Shown: piece by piece, positions 50,462 through 62,704 of the stretch
Layout: the number at the start of each line of letters is the position of its first letter
How positions within the stretch are numbered: position 1 is the stretch's first letter
The notes under the pieces: model-generated
The model's input: the letters and a program-made list of their open reading frames with translations, nothing else
What the model was told of the DNA's origin: nothing
The model's database searches: none
Translations under genes and position numbers: made by a program
NCBI RefSeq assembly: GCF_013449375.1
Contig: NZ_JACDRR010000006.1
Span: 255,086 to 319,085, forward strand
DNA: 64,000 bases
From: Pectobacterium sp. CFBP8739
GTDB taxonomy: Bacteria; Pseudomonadota; Gammaproteobacteria; Enterobacterales; Enterobacteriaceae
Direction of reading: 5' to 3'

Positions 50462-50814
50462 GAGACGGTTTCGTGCGCCACAATACGGCTATTTCATGCT
50501 ACTTCGCAGCACGCGCCCGACACGGGGCGCTCAGTCGCCGCCGCCCCGTGACCCCAGGCTTTCGGCGGAAATTATGCCGCTAACGCGGTGCCTTCGTCGG
50601 TATCTGGCTTAACGGACCGCTTGCGACACGTTTACTAGCCCCATAAATGGGGCTCACCCTTCGGGCCAGCACAAGTGCTGTTCAAAAACGTCTTTGACGT
50701 TTTTGTCCGACGTGGCGCAAGCTTTCGCCGCGTCCTGCGGCTCATCCGAAGCCCGCTATCTCCTCAGCATAATTTTTTACGCCTGATAACAGCAAAGCGC
50801 ACGAAACTGTCTCC
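50462..50814. mobile_element. Non-coding element with terminal inverted repeats, copy 1 (MITE-like)
   Basis: A 353-bp intergenic block bounded by GAGACGGTTTCGTGCGC (50462-50478) and GCGCACGAAACTGTCTC (50798-50814), 17-bp inverted repeats with one mismatch. The interior 50512-50795 is homologous, in opposite orientation, to 57437-57647. It has no significant ORF. Relative to copy 2 it carries an 81-nt hairpin-rich segment (50630-50710) in place of 8 nt. No certain target duplication was found. It lies between garK and the 3' end of barA. A miniature transposable element or structured interspersed repeat is the best reading. Confidence 0.7.
50630..50710. repeat. Hairpin cluster inside element copy 1
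   Basis: Consecutive hairpins: GCCCCAT/ATGGGGC (50638-50653), CCC/GGG around TTC (50657-50665), CAGCAC/GTGCTG (50667-50680) and AAAAACGTC/GACGTTTTT (50684-50704). Copy 2 has only 8 nt here. The last, with its T-run, could act as a terminator in either direction. Confidence 0.7.
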
Positions 50815-50830
50815 GCAGTGGGGATATTAA

Positions 50831-53626
50831 TTACGAATGCATAGGACTGATATGCGGTTGGGCGGCGTTGATGACGTTATCGATTTCGTCCAGTAGCTCC
50901 AGCCATTCGGGTTCCAGATCGCTGGCGTGAACGCCTTTACGCAACTGTTGTTCCAGATAGCGGCAGATGCGTTGCAGGCGCGGAACGCCGCTGTAGCTGC
51001 AACTGCCGTGCAGTTTATGCACCAGCTCGATGATGTCATCATCCGTCTGGCCCTCCAGCACCTTTTCTATCTTCCGCTGAACCTCCGGTAAGAAATCCAA
51101 CAGCATTTGCAGCAGGTCACGTGCCAACTCCGGCTTGTTGGCCGCCTGTTGCTGTGCCAGCGCCCAGTCGAGTGATAGCTGGCTATCGTCGTGCTCGCTC
51201 AATAAACCCGTCATATCACCGCGATCGCGCTTTAAAGGCTCCTTTCGCGCATGGCGCGTTAGCACGCTTTTCAGCATCTGTTCGTCTATCGGTTTAGCCA
51301 AATAGTCATCCATACCTGAACGCAGCAGATGTTCACGTTCACCCGTCATGGTTTGTGCCGTCACTGCGATGATGGGCGTGGTGGCATGATGGGGGATATG
51401 GCGGATCCGCTCACTGGCGCAAATGCCGTCCATCCCCGGCATCTGAATATCCATGAGGATAATGTCGAACGGGTGCAGCTTCGCCTGTGCAATCGCATCT
51501 TGTCCGCTTTCACACAGGATAATCGTCTCGACCTGTTCTTCCAGCAGCGTGCCGATCAGTTTCAGATTAGCGGGATTGTCATCCACCGCCATCACGCTTA
51601 GCGGCAGACGGGCCGGATGGCGTGTGGCACTCGGGTGAGATGCCGTATCGTCCGGCAGGAAAGAGAGCTGGAACAGCGTGCTGTCCTGTAACAGCGGCAG
51701 CAGGCGCGATGCCGCGAGTGGTTTGCTCAGGCAGGCATGTACGCCGAAGGTTTTCAGCTGTTCGGCATCCATTTGCGCCAGACTGGGCAGCGCCAAAATC
51801 ACACAGGGGGCGCGACGGCAGATATCACGCAGTCTGGGCGTGTAGTCGAGCAGTGTGTTGCGATATTGCACGGGAATGCCGAGCAGCAGGATATCGAACT
51901 CTCCCTCAGGCAGTTGCTCAAACGTCGGGCTGTAGCTCACGATGAGTGGCGTCTGGTTCAAAATATCCAGCGTGGCCTGCGCAGCGATGGGGTGATACTC
52001 GACGTAGGCCAGATGTTTGCCTTGCAGCATCGTATAAGCCGGCTCTGTCGGTATCGCGTGCGGGTTGAGCGGCAGCGTGATGTGGAACCAGAAGGTCGAT
52101 CCCTTGTTGAGCTGGCTCTGGAAACTGATATCACCGCCCATCTCTTTGACCAAACGTTGGGTGATGACCAGCCCGAGTCCCGTGCCGCCATGACGGCGTG
52201 AAATACTGGTGTCGGCTTGGCGGAATGCCTGAAACAGCTGCGATTGCTGCAACTCGGCAATGCCGATGCCGGTATCGCGTATTTGCACTTCTAGCTGAAC
52301 CTGATGATGTTCCTGTCGACGCTTCTCCACCCGAATATCGATGTTGCCCTGCTCGGTAAATTTAATCGCGTTGCCCAGCAGGTTGGTGATGATTTGCTGT
52401 ATCCGCAGTGGATCGCCGACAAACTGTTCGGGCACGTCATTCTGAATGCTGAGCGTCAGCTCCAACCCTTTTTCATGTGCCGTGTGCGCCAGCAGCATCA
52501 CAACGTCGTCCAGCGTGCTGTGCAGCGAGAACGGAATATTCTCCAGCACCAGTTTGCCGGCCTCCAGCTTTGAGAAATCCAGCACATCGTTAATGATGTT
52601 CAGCAGGTTATTGGCGGAACGTTCGATGGTAAGTAGATAGTCAGTTTGTGTGGTGTTCAGCGGTGTTTTCAACGTCTGGCGAGTGAAACCGATCACGCCA
52701 TTCAGCGGTGTTCTCAGTTCGTGTGACATATTGGCCAGAAACTCAGACTTGATGCGTGCCGCTTCCTGTGCCCGCTTTTTGGCCAGATCCAGTTCGACGT
52801 TCTGGATCTCCATCTGCTCCAGCGTTTCCCGCAGATCGTAGGTCGCCTGATCGATATTTTGCTGCATTTCCTCATGGTAGGCGGTCAGCGACATCGCCAT
52901 GGAGTTGATGCCGTTTTTCAGCATGTGCAATTCGCCGAGCATGTACCCTTCTACTCGGCTATCCAACTGCCCACGGCGAATGCGGTCAACGGTATCCACC
53001 ATATTACGGATCGGGGTCGTGACATCCCGCATCAGACGATAGGCAAAGAGAACGGCGGCACTCAACGATAACAACAACAAGAGCGCGGCGATGAAGATTT
53101 CCTGATACTGCTGAAGCCGAATGGCGCTGGTGTCCAGTTCGATCACCAGATAGCCGAGAGGGGGGGCGGTACTGGGCAACACGGGCGCCGAGCCTTCAGG
53201 CATAAATTCGCTGTCATTGACGATCGGCATGTGCAGAATCAGCGCGTCGTTTGTGTGGTGCAGGTGCAATTTGTTGTAGGAATGTGCGTCGCTGCTGATC
53301 GGCTGTAATGTCACGTTGTTGCGTACGTTGGTGGTAGCCAGAAGCTGATTGCGCGCATCGAACACGCTAATGGTACGAATAATCGTAGAGTGCCGACGGT
53401 GAAGCGTATTGATTAACGCGGGAATGGTGTCCATCTGACGATGGGTAATTGCGTAAGCGCTGATGGTTGCCAGCGGTTCAATAATGCTAGAGCCTGAGTC
53501 TGCCAATTGTGACTGCAACTGGTTGTAACGATGAATGACGAAGAACGAACTGAGCAGCAGCCCGATCATCAGTGTCGGTGCCAAAATCAGTATCAACATC
53601 CGTGCACGAAGACTGTATTTGGTCAT
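50831..53626 (-). CDS. barA: Hybrid sensor histidine kinase BarA (GacS/ExpS type)
   Basis: Tripartite sensor kinase (931 residues) that phosphorylates UvrY/GacA and so drives CsrB/RsmB RNA synthesis; in soft-rot bacteria this system controls exoenzymes. Two membrane helices (about 9-31 and 175-197) flank a periplasmic sensor; then HAMP, coiled coil, HisKA with [15 protein letters not shown] (histidine near 300), HATPase with GTGLGLVI, a degenerate receiver (about 535-655), a receiver domain with [14 protein letters not shown] and phosphoacceptor [14 protein letters not shown], and a C-terminal HPt domain with [11 protein letters not shown]. Size matches E. coli BarA (918). Divergent from rlmD. 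Confidence 0.97.
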   Translation of the reverse strand: MTKYSLRARMLILILAPTLMIGLLLSSFFVIHRYNQLQSQLADSGSSIIEPLATISAYAITHRQMDTIPALINTLHRRHSTIIRTISVFDARNQLLATTNVRNNVTLQPISSDAHSYNKLHLHHTNDALILHMPIVNDSEFMPEGSAPVLPSTAPPLGYLVIELDTSAIRLQQYQEIFIAALLLLLSLSAAVLFAYRLMRDVTTPIRNMVDTVDRIRRGQLDSRVEGYMLGELHMLKNGINSMAMSLTAYHEEMQQNIDQATYDLRETLEQMEIQNVELDLAKKRAQEAARIKSEFLANMSHELRTPLNGVIGFTRQTLKTPLNTTQTDYLLTIERSANNLLNIINDVLDFSKLEAGKLVLENIPFSLHSTLDDVVMLLAHTAHEKGLELTLSIQNDVPEQFVGDPLRIQQIITNLLGNAIKFTEQGNIDIRVEKRRQEHHQVQLEVQIRDTGIGIAELQQSQLFQAFRQADTSISRRHGGTGLGLVITQRLVKEMGGDISFQSQLNKGSTFWFHITLPLNPHAIPTEPAYTMLQGKHLAYVEYHPIAAQATLDILNQTPLIVSYSPTFEQLPEGEFDILLLGIPVQYRNTLLDYTPRLRDICRRAPCVILALPSLAQMDAEQLKTFGVHACLSKPLAASRLLPLLQDSTLFQLSFLPDDTASHPSATRHPARLPLSVMAVDDNPANLKLIGTLLEEQVETIILCESGQDAIAQAKLHPFDIILMDIQMPGMDGICASERIRHIPHHATTPIIAVTAQTMTGEREHLLRSGMDDYLAKPIDEQMLKSVLTRHARKEPLKRDRGDMTGLLSEHDDSQLSLDWALAQQQAANKPELARDLLQMLLDFLPEVQRKIEKVLEGQTDDDIIELVHKLHGSCSYSGVPRLQRICRYLEQQLRKGVHASDLEPEWLELLDEIDNVINAAQPHISPMHS

Positions 53627-53734
53627 GGGGTTCCAATGTGGGAGAATTAGAGGATGCTAGGCACCCTATTATTTAATTTCGTTACTGGGTACTGCCACTG
53701 CCGTTCAACTTAAGAGATCAATCGATAGTACATT

Positions 53735-55087
53735 ATGGCGCAATTCTACTCTCCAAACCGGCGTGTGACGACCCGGAAAGCGATTCCTGCTAAGAACCTC
53801 ACTGTTACGGTCACGTCGCTTGATCCGTTTGGGCAGGGGGTGGCGCGTCACGACGGCAAGACGGTGTTTGTCACGGGGGGACTGCCGGGAGAGCAGGCTG
53901 AGGTCCAACTGACGGAAGAGAAGCGTCAGTTTTCGCATGCAAAGCTTAAACGCCTTCTGACACATAGCCCACAGCGCGTTGAGCCGCTGTGCCCGCATTA
54001 TACCCGCTGCGGCGGCTGCCAACAGCAGCATGCGGACATCACGCTGCAACAGAGCAGCAAAACGGCGGCATTGGTGCGCCTGATGACGCGCGAAACGGGC
54101 GCGGAGCTGCTGGACGCCTCGCTGATTGCCGGCACACCTTATGCCTATCGGAGGCGCGCGCGGCTTGCGTTATACTTTCAGGCAAAAGAGCAGCGTCTGT
54201 TGATGGGCTATCGACAATCCAATTCTCACGATTTGGTGGATATTAAAGCCTGTCCGGTGTTGCGCCCCGAGCTTGAAGCGCTGCTGCAACCGCTGCGCGA
54301 TTGTTTGAGCCGATTAAAGGCGGTGAAGCGCCTTGGGCATGTGGAACTGGTGCAGGCGGACAACGGCCCGCTGCTGGTGTTGAGGCACCTTGAACCGCTC
54401 CATTCATCGGATCAGCAGGCGCTGCGTGACTTTGCGCAGCAGCAGGGCGTTTCGGTTTATCTGGCAGCGGATGCCGACTCGCTGACGTGTCTGCACGGTG
54501 AAGAACCGGTTTATCACGTTGCCGGGTTGACGCTGGCCTTTAGCCCGCGTGATTTTATTCAGGTGAATGACGTGGTAAACCAGCAGATGGTCGCGCAGGC
54601 GCTGGCATGGCTGGATGTGCAACCGCAGGATAGAATATTAGATCTGTTTTGTGGCATGGGTAACTTCACGCTGCCGCTGGCACAGCGTGCTGCCAGCGTT
54701 GTCGGCGTGGAAGGGGTGACCGCGTTAGTTGAGAAAGGGCGCGAGAATGCCCGACGCAATGGGCTGTCCAATGTCACATTTTTTCACCAAAATCTTGAAG
54801 ATGACGTCACGCAGCAGCCGTGGGTAGCTCAGGGTTTTGATAAGATATTACTTGATCCGGCACGTGCGGGTGCGGCAGGTGTGATGGAGCAGATAACCCG
54901 ACTGGCACCTGAGCGGGTGGTCTATGTTTCCTGTAATGCCACGACGCTAGCGCGCGACAGCAAAGTTTTATTGGCAGCCGGTTTTAGGCTGGCGAATGTC
55001 GCCATGTTGGATATGTTTCCACATACCGGTCACCTTGAATCGATGGCACTGTTTTTGCACGATACCGGCACGCAAAAGGCGTCATAG
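53735..55087 (+). CDS. rlmD: 23S rRNA (uracil-1939-C5)-methyltransferase RlmD
   Basis: SAM-dependent methyltransferase (450 residues) that makes m5U1939 in 23S rRNA. N-terminal TRAM domain (about 15-75), a 4Fe-4S cluster site with [10 protein letters not shown] and a later cysteine in KACPVL, the Rossmann motif [14 protein letters not shown], and the catalytic cysteine in [12 protein letters not shown]. Matches E. coli RlmD (433) with a short extra C-terminal stretch. Precedes relA by 50 bases, as in E. coli. Confidence 0.97.
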   Translation: MAQFYSPNRRVTTRKAIPAKNLTVTVTSLDPFGQGVARHDGKTVFVTGGLPGEQAEVQLTEEKRQFSHAKLKRLLTHSPQRVEPLCPHYTRCGGCQQQHADITLQQSSKTAALVRLMTRETGAELLDASLIAGTPYAYRRRARLALYFQAKEQRLLMGYRQSNSHDLVDIKACPVLRPELEALLQPLRDCLSRLKAVKRLGHVELVQADNGPLLVLRHLEPLHSSDQQALRDFAQQQGVSVYLAADADSLTCLHGEEPVYHVAGLTLAFSPRDFIQVNDVVNQQMVAQALAWLDVQPQDRILDLFCGMGNFTLPLAQRAASVVGVEGVTALVEKGRENARRNGLSNVTFFHQNLEDDVTQQPWVAQGFDKILLDPARAGAAGVMEQITRLAPERVVYVSCNATTLARDSKVLLAAGFRLANVAMLDMFPHTGHLESMALFLHDTGTQKAS

Positions 55088-55137
55088 GCAGCAAAGCAGC
55101 GTCGTTTGCAAGGTGAAGGGTAACGTAGGGAGAAATT

Positions 55138-57372
55138 ATGGTTGCGGTAAGAAGTGCGCATTTGAATACGGCAGGTGAATTTGTCCCTGACGCGTGGATT
55201 GCTTCGCTGGGGATTGCCAGCCAGCAATCGTGTGAACGTTTAGCCGAAACCTGGCGTTACTGTGAGCAGCAAACGCACGATCACGCCGATGCACCACTAC
55301 TGCTGTGGCGCGGCATTGAAATGGTGGAAATCCTGTCCACGCTCAGTATGGACAATGACAGCATGCGCGCGGCGCTGCTCTTTCCACTGGCGGATGCGGG
55401 TGTGGTCGATGAGGCGACGCTGGAAGCCGTATTTGGTAAAAACATCGTTGATTTGGTGCATGGCGTGCGCGATATGGATGCAATTCGCCAGCTCAAAGCA
55501 ACGCAGAATGACTCTGGCGCGTCTGAGCAGGTCGATAATATCCGTCGCATGTTGCTGGCGATGGTGGAAGATTTCCGCTGCGTAGTCATCAAACTCGCCG
55601 AGCGGATCGCGCACCTGCGTGAAGTGAAAGATGCCCCAGAAGAAGAACGGGTACTGGCGGCTAAAGAGTGTACCAATATCTACGCGCCGTTGGCGAACCG
55701 GCTGGGCATCGGGCAGTTGAAGTGGGAATTGGAAGATTTCTGCTTCCGCTATCTGCACCCAGATGAATATAAAAAAATCGCCAAACTGTTGCACGAACGC
55801 CGCATCGATCGCGCGCAGTACATTGATGATTTTGTCAAAACGCTGCGCAATGCGATGAAAGAAGAGGGCGTTCAGGCGGAGATCTACGGTCGTCCCAAGC
55901 ATATCTACAGCATCTGGCGCAAAATGCAGAAAAAGTCGCTGTCGTTCGATGAGCTGTTCGATGTACGTGCGGTGCGTATTGTCGTCGAGCGTTTGCAGGA
56001 CTGCTACGGGGCGCTCGGTATTGTGCATACCCACTATCGTCATTTGCCAGACGAGTTTGACGACTATGTCGCCAACCCGAAACCGAACGGTTATCAGTCT
56101 ATTCACACTGTGGTGTTAGGGCCGGGTGGTAAGACGCTCGAAATCCAGATTCGTACGCGCCAGATGCATGAAGATGCCGAACTGGGTGTGGCGGCACACT
56201 GGAAATACAAAGAAGGCACCACCGTGGGCGGGCGTTCCGGTTATGAAGGCCGCATTGCCTGGCTGCGTAAACTGCTTGCCTGGCAGGAAGAGGTGGCGGA
56301 TTCGAATGACGTGCTGGATGAAGTTCGCAGTCAGGTCTTTGACGATCGCGTCTATGTCTTTACGCCGAAAGGCGACGTGGTGGATCTCCCGGCAGGCTCT
56401 ACGCCGCTGGATTTCGCTTATAACATCCACAGCGATATCGGGCACCGCTGCATCGGTGCAAAAATCGGTGGACGTATTGTGCCGTTTACCTACCAATTAC
56501 AGATGGGTGATCAGATTGAAATTATCACCCAAAAGCAACCGAACCCGAGCCGTGACTGGCTGAATCCGAATCTGGGGTATATCACCACCAGCCGTGGACG
56601 TTCCAAGATCCAGAACTGGTTCCGCAAGCAGGATCGCGACAAGAATATTCTGGCGGGACGGCAGATTCTGGACGACGAACTGGCGCATCTGGGGATCAGC
56701 CTGAAAGCGGCGGAGAAATTGCTGCTGCCGCGCTATAACGTGAATTCGCTGGATGAACTATTGGCGGCGATCGGCGGTGGCGATGTTCGTCTGAACCAGA
56801 TGGTGAATTTCCTGCAATCGCAGTTAAAACAGCCAAGTGCGGAAGAACTGGATCGTGAAGCGCTGCGCCAATTGACGCAGAAATCGCAACAGCCGCCAAC
56901 ACGTACTCATAAAGACAACGGTCGTGTGGTTGTGGAAGGTGTCGGTAACCTGATGCACCATATTGCGCGCTGCTGCCAGCCGATTCCGGGCGACGAGATC
57001 ACTGGGTTCATCACGCGCGGTCGGGGGATTTCGATTCACCGCGCGGACTGCGAACAGTTGGATGAACTGCGCGCCAGTTCGCCGGAGCGGATTGTGGACG
57101 CGGTATGGGGCGAAAGCTACTCCAGCGGTTATTCGTTGGTGGTGAGGGTGATTGCCAACGATCGCAGCGGCCTGTTGCGCGATATCACCACCATTCTGGC
57201 GAATGAGAAGGTCAATGTACTGGGCGTTGCTAGCCGCAGCGACATCAAGCAGCAGTTGGCAACAATTGATATGGATATCGAGATCTACAACCTGCAAGTG
57301 TTGAGCCGCATTCTGGCGAAGCTCAACCAACTGCCGGATGTGATTGATGCGCGGCGCCAGCAGGGAGCGTAA
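55138..57372 (+). CDS. relA: GTP pyrophosphokinase RelA, (p)ppGpp synthetase I
   Basis: Ribosome-associated alarmone synthase (744 residues, as E. coli RelA) that responds to uncharged tRNA. The N-terminal HD-like region lacks the HDxxED hydrolase motif (LLFPLADAGVVDEATLEAVF in its place), so it is synthetase-only. The synthetase domain (about 235-375) has RPKHIYSIWRKM and FDELFDVRAVRI; TGS domain about 405-470; cysteine-containing zinc-finger region HIARCCQPIPGD near 608; C-terminal ACT/RRM about 665-744. RBS AGGGAG. The inverted element copy 2 lies downstream, where E. coli has mazEF. Confidence 0.98.
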   Translation: MVAVRSAHLNTAGEFVPDAWIASLGIASQQSCERLAETWRYCEQQTHDHADAPLLLWRGIEMVEILSTLSMDNDSMRAALLFPLADAGVVDEATLEAVFGKNIVDLVHGVRDMDAIRQLKATQNDSGASEQVDNIRRMLLAMVEDFRCVVIKLAERIAHLREVKDAPEEERVLAAKECTNIYAPLANRLGIGQLKWELEDFCFRYLHPDEYKKIAKLLHERRIDRAQYIDDFVKTLRNAMKEEGVQAEIYGRPKHIYSIWRKMQKKSLSFDELFDVRAVRIVVERLQDCYGALGIVHTHYRHLPDEFDDYVANPKPNGYQSIHTVVLGPGGKTLEIQIRTRQMHEDAELGVAAHWKYKEGTTVGGRSGYEGRIAWLRKLLAWQEEVADSNDVLDEVRSQVFDDRVYVFTPKGDVVDLPAGSTPLDFAYNIHSDIGHRCIGAKIGGRIVPFTYQLQMGDQIEIITQKQPNPSRDWLNPNLGYITTSRGRSKIQNWFRKQDRDKNILAGRQILDDELAHLGISLKAAEKLLLPRYNVNSLDELLAAIGGGDVRLNQMVNFLQSQLKQPSAEELDREALRQLTQKSQQPPTRTHKDNGRVVVEGVGNLMHHIARCCQPIPGDEITGFITRGRGISIHRADCEQLDELRASSPERIVDAVWGESYSSGYSLVVRVIANDRSGLLRDITTILANEKVNVLGVASRSDIKQQLATIDMDIEIYNLQVLSRILAKLNQLPDVIDARRQQGA

Positions 57373-57436
57373 CACCTACCAGCCTGTCTATCATTGACGG
57401 TGTTGAGACGAAATGATCTAGGAACGTCAGCGTTGC

Positions 57437-57697
57437 TTGCTGTTATCCAGCGTAAAAAATTATGCTGAGGAGATAGCTGGCTTAGGATGAGCCGCATGGA
57501 CGCGGCGAAAGCTTGCGCCACGCAGGGAGCGTGTCGCAAGCGGTCCGTTAAGCCGGATACCGACGAAGGCATCGCGTAGCGACATAATTTAGCGGGAAGC
57601 CAGGGTTCACAGGGCGACGGCGATTGAGCCGCCCTGTGTCGGGCGCGACGCAGTTGTGGAAATGATCGTTGGAGTGCATCGCGCACGAAACCTCTCC
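57437..57697. mobile_element. Non-coding element, copy 2 (inverted relative to copy 1)
   Basis: Bases 57437-57647 match the reverse complement of 50512-50795 over almost their whole length, including TTGCTGTTATC, GCGTAAAAAATTATGCTGAG, GCGGCGAAAGCTTGCGCCAC, GTGTCGCAAGCGGTCCGTTA and TGTCGGGCGCG. A right end GCGCACGAAACCTCTCC (57681-57697) corresponds to the terminal repeat of copy 1; the left terminal repeat is not recognisable. It has no ORF. It lies between relA and mazG, close to the mazG promoter. Confidence 0.7.
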
Positions 57698-57748
57698 GGC
57701 TTGTCTGCTATCCTCGTAAAAAATAATTTTTTGATTTTCAGGAATATT

Positions 57749-58561
57749 ATGACCGTATCTTTGACGAATGTCCCTCCCATAGAGCGTTTGCTCGCCATCA
57801 TGAAAACCCTACGCGATCCTGAAAATGGCTGTCCATGGGACAAAAAACAGACGTTTAACACTATCGCGCCCTATACGCTGGAAGAAACATACGAAGTGCT
57901 GGATGCGATCAGCCGTCAGGATTTTGATGATTTGCGCGGTGAGTTAGGGGATTTGCTGTTTCAGGTGGTGTTTTACGCGCAAATGGCGCAGGAAAAGGGC
58001 CTGTTCGATTTCTCCGACGTGTGTAACGCCATCAGCGATAAGCTGGAACGCCGCCACCCGCATATTTTCGGGGAGATGACGCTGACGGACAGTGATGCCG
58101 TGCTGGCAAATTGGGAACAGACAAAAGCACAGGAACGGGCGGAGAAAGATCGTCATTCCCAGTTGGATGATATTCCTGATGCGCTGCCTGCGTTGATGAA
58201 AGCGCAAAAAATTCAGCAGCGTTGTGCGTCAGTTGGCTTCGATTGGGACAGCCTAGGGCCGGTGCTCGATAAAGTGTATGAAGAGATCGATGAGGTGATG
58301 TTTGAAGCGCGGCAAGCTGTTGTCGATGAAGAAAAATTAGGTGAAGAGATTGGTGATTTATTGTTCGCCATAGTCAATCTCTCTCGCCATCTGGGACACA
58401 AGGCTGAGACGGCGTTACAGGCGGCAAATCGTAAGTTCACTCGACGTTTTCGTGAGGTAGAACAAATCGTTACGGCATCGGGAAAAACGCTGGAACAGGC
58501 AACGCTGGATGAAATGGAAGCCGCATGGCAGCAGGTGAAAAAACAGGAAATCAGCCATTAA
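57749..58561 (+). CDS. mazG: Nucleoside triphosphate pyrophosphohydrolase MazG
   Basis: Hydrolyses NTPs and dNTPs to monophosphates and pyrophosphate (270 residues). Tandem MazG domains; the first has GCPWDKKQTFNTI and the EETYEVLDA and ELGDLLFQVVFYAQMA metal-binding helices; the second repeats the pattern with EEKLGEEIGDLLFAIVNL. E. coli MazG (263) lies after mazF and lowers ppGpp; here mazE and mazF are missing. ATG 57749 with CAGGAA upstream is chosen; an upstream open frame from 57656 runs through the repeat element and is not used. Confidence 0.95.
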   Translation: MTVSLTNVPPIERLLAIMKTLRDPENGCPWDKKQTFNTIAPYTLEETYEVLDAISRQDFDDLRGELGDLLFQVVFYAQMAQEKGLFDFSDVCNAISDKLERRHPHIFGEMTLTDSDAVLANWEQTKAQERAEKDRHSQLDDIPDALPALMKAQKIQQRCASVGFDWDSLGPVLDKVYEEIDEVMFEARQAVVDEEKLGEEIGDLLFAIVNLSRHLGHKAETALQAANRKFTRRFREVEQIVTASGKTLEQATLDEMEAAWQQVKKQEISH

Positions 58562-58704
58562 TCTATTTTTATCGATAAGATTGTTTTTTATTGATTTTAA
58601 GGTTTTTATTTTATTGTTTTTTAAAGTGATTGTGAGTCGGGGTGAGAGTGGTTTCACCTCGTCTGCACGTGTGTTGGAATCGTCACATTGTGTAAAACGA
58701 ACAT

Positions 58705-58733
58705 TTGTGGCGTTCATCAGGTTCAGGTATACT
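58705..58733 (+). promoter_or_regulatory. Candidate promoter of pyrG
   Basis: TTGTGG, 17-bp spacer, TATACT: a good sigma-70 pattern 55 bases before the pyrG start. The preceding 140 bases are T-rich and hold no gene. Confidence 0.6.
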
Positions 58734-58772
58734 ACTTTCCCGTCTTGGTACTTCCATCGTCTTTAAACCTAA

Positions 58773-60425
<1,653 letters not shown>

Positions 60426-60437
60426 GAGTTATATCAG

Positions 60438-60463
60438 CAACGCGCGATCGCTATCGCGCGTTG
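60438..60463 (+). terminator. Hairpin between pyrG and eno
   Basis: CAACGCGCGAT / ATCGCGCGTTG, an 11-bp perfect stem with a 4-nt loop, 12 bases past pyrG. It is followed by TTCGTC rather than a pure T-run, so partial termination with readthrough into eno is likely. Confidence 0.65.
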
Positions 60464-60490
60464 TTCGTCTAGGGTTTTAGTTCTGTCTAA

Positions 60491-61819
<1,329 letters not shown>

Positions 61820-61883
61820 TCGTGTTTCTGGCGTATCAGGTCGCTGAGAAAACGGCCTGATATACGCCAACGTGATTAACTCT

Positions 61884-61921
61884 AAAAATCCAGAAGCGTG
61901 AAAACGTTTCTGGATTTTTTT
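61884..61921 (+). terminator. Terminator of eno
   Basis: AAAAATCCAGAAGCGT / ACGTTTCTGGATTTTTTT with a GAAA loop; a 16-bp stem with one G-T position and a long T-run, 64 bases past eno. Probably also usable by the leftward gene at 61980. Confidence 0.92.
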
Positions 61922-61979
61922 ATGCGATCTCTGGGCTGTTGCTACATAAGCTTAACAGCCCCCATATTGCCAGTATTGG

Positions 61980-62660
61980 TTAAGCCAACTGCTTAAGAAG
62001 CGCTTTAGCAACGACTTCCGAGCTTGCCGGATTTTGACCGGTGATCAGCTTGCCGTCTTCAACAAGGTACGGTGCCCAATCTGGGCCTTTTTCGTAGAGC
62101 CCGCCGAGTTTCTTGAATTCATCTTCAATCAGGAAAGGTACCACGTCCGTCAACTGAACCGCTTCTTCTTCACCGTTGGTGAAGCCCGTCACTTTGCGGC
62201 CTTTAATCAGGGCATCGCCATTTTCTGCTTTCACATGAATCAGTACACCCGGTGCGTGGCAGACAAAACCGGTTGGCTTGTTGGCGCGTACAAAGGCTTC
62301 GATGAGCGCGATAGAGACGGGAGACTCCGCCAAATCCCAGAGAGGGCCGTGACCGCCAGGATAGAAGACGGCATCGAAATCCTGTTCGCTGACGGTATCG
62401 AGTTTTACCGTATTGGCCAGTTCCTGCTGCGTAGCCGGATCTGCTTTAAAGCGATGCGTTAACTCGGTTTGAAAATCGGCCAGATCGCTTTTCGGGTCGA
62501 GAGGCGGCTGGCCGCCAGCAGGGGAGGCGATGACGATCTCGGCGCCTGCATCTTTAAAGGTGTAATAAGGGGCGGCAAACTCTTCCAGCCAGAAGCCGGT
62601 TTTATTGCCTGTGTTGCCCAGTTTGTCGTGAGAAGTCAGTACCATTAAAATTTTCATCAT
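61980..62660 (-). CDS. DJ-1/PfpI family protein (type 1 glutamine amidotransferase-like)
   Basis: Protein of 226 residues with the ThiJ/PfpI fold. MKILMVLTSHDKLGNTGNKTG and the following WLEEFAAPYYTF with the conserved glutamate, FYPGGHGPLWDL, and the nucleophile elbow FVCHAPGVL with its cysteine place it in the Hsp31/YhbO-like group, which act as stress-induced glyoxalases, deglycases or holdases. Two ATGs abut (62660, 62657); either may be used. It lies 44 bases downstream of an aldehyde dehydrogenase gene on the same strand, so a two-gene aldehyde-stress operon is likely. Confidence 0.85.
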   Translation of the reverse strand: MMKILMVLTSHDKLGNTGNKTGFWLEEFAAPYYTFKDAGAEIVIASPAGGQPPLDPKSDLADFQTELTHRFKADPATQQELANTVKLDTVSEQDFDAVFYPGGHGPLWDLAESPVSIALIEAFVRANKPTGFVCHAPGVLIHVKAENGDALIKGRKVTGFTNGEEEAVQLTDVVPFLIEDEFKKLGGLYEKGPDWAPYLVEDGKLITGQNPASSEVVAKALLKQLA

Positions 62661-62704
62661 TTTTCTCTCTATGGTTGCAGGATGAGCCGGTGAATTGATG
62701 CCGA

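Noticed and set aside
55297-56106. 269-codon open frame antisense to relA
   Set aside because: Lies wholly opposite conserved RelA coding sequence; product has no domain pattern and reads as the mirror of a high-bias gene.
50830-57372. barA-rlmD-relA segment as a composite transposon
   Set aside because: The bracketing elements encode no transposase, copy 2 lacks one end, and the gene order inside is the ancestral enterobacterial order.
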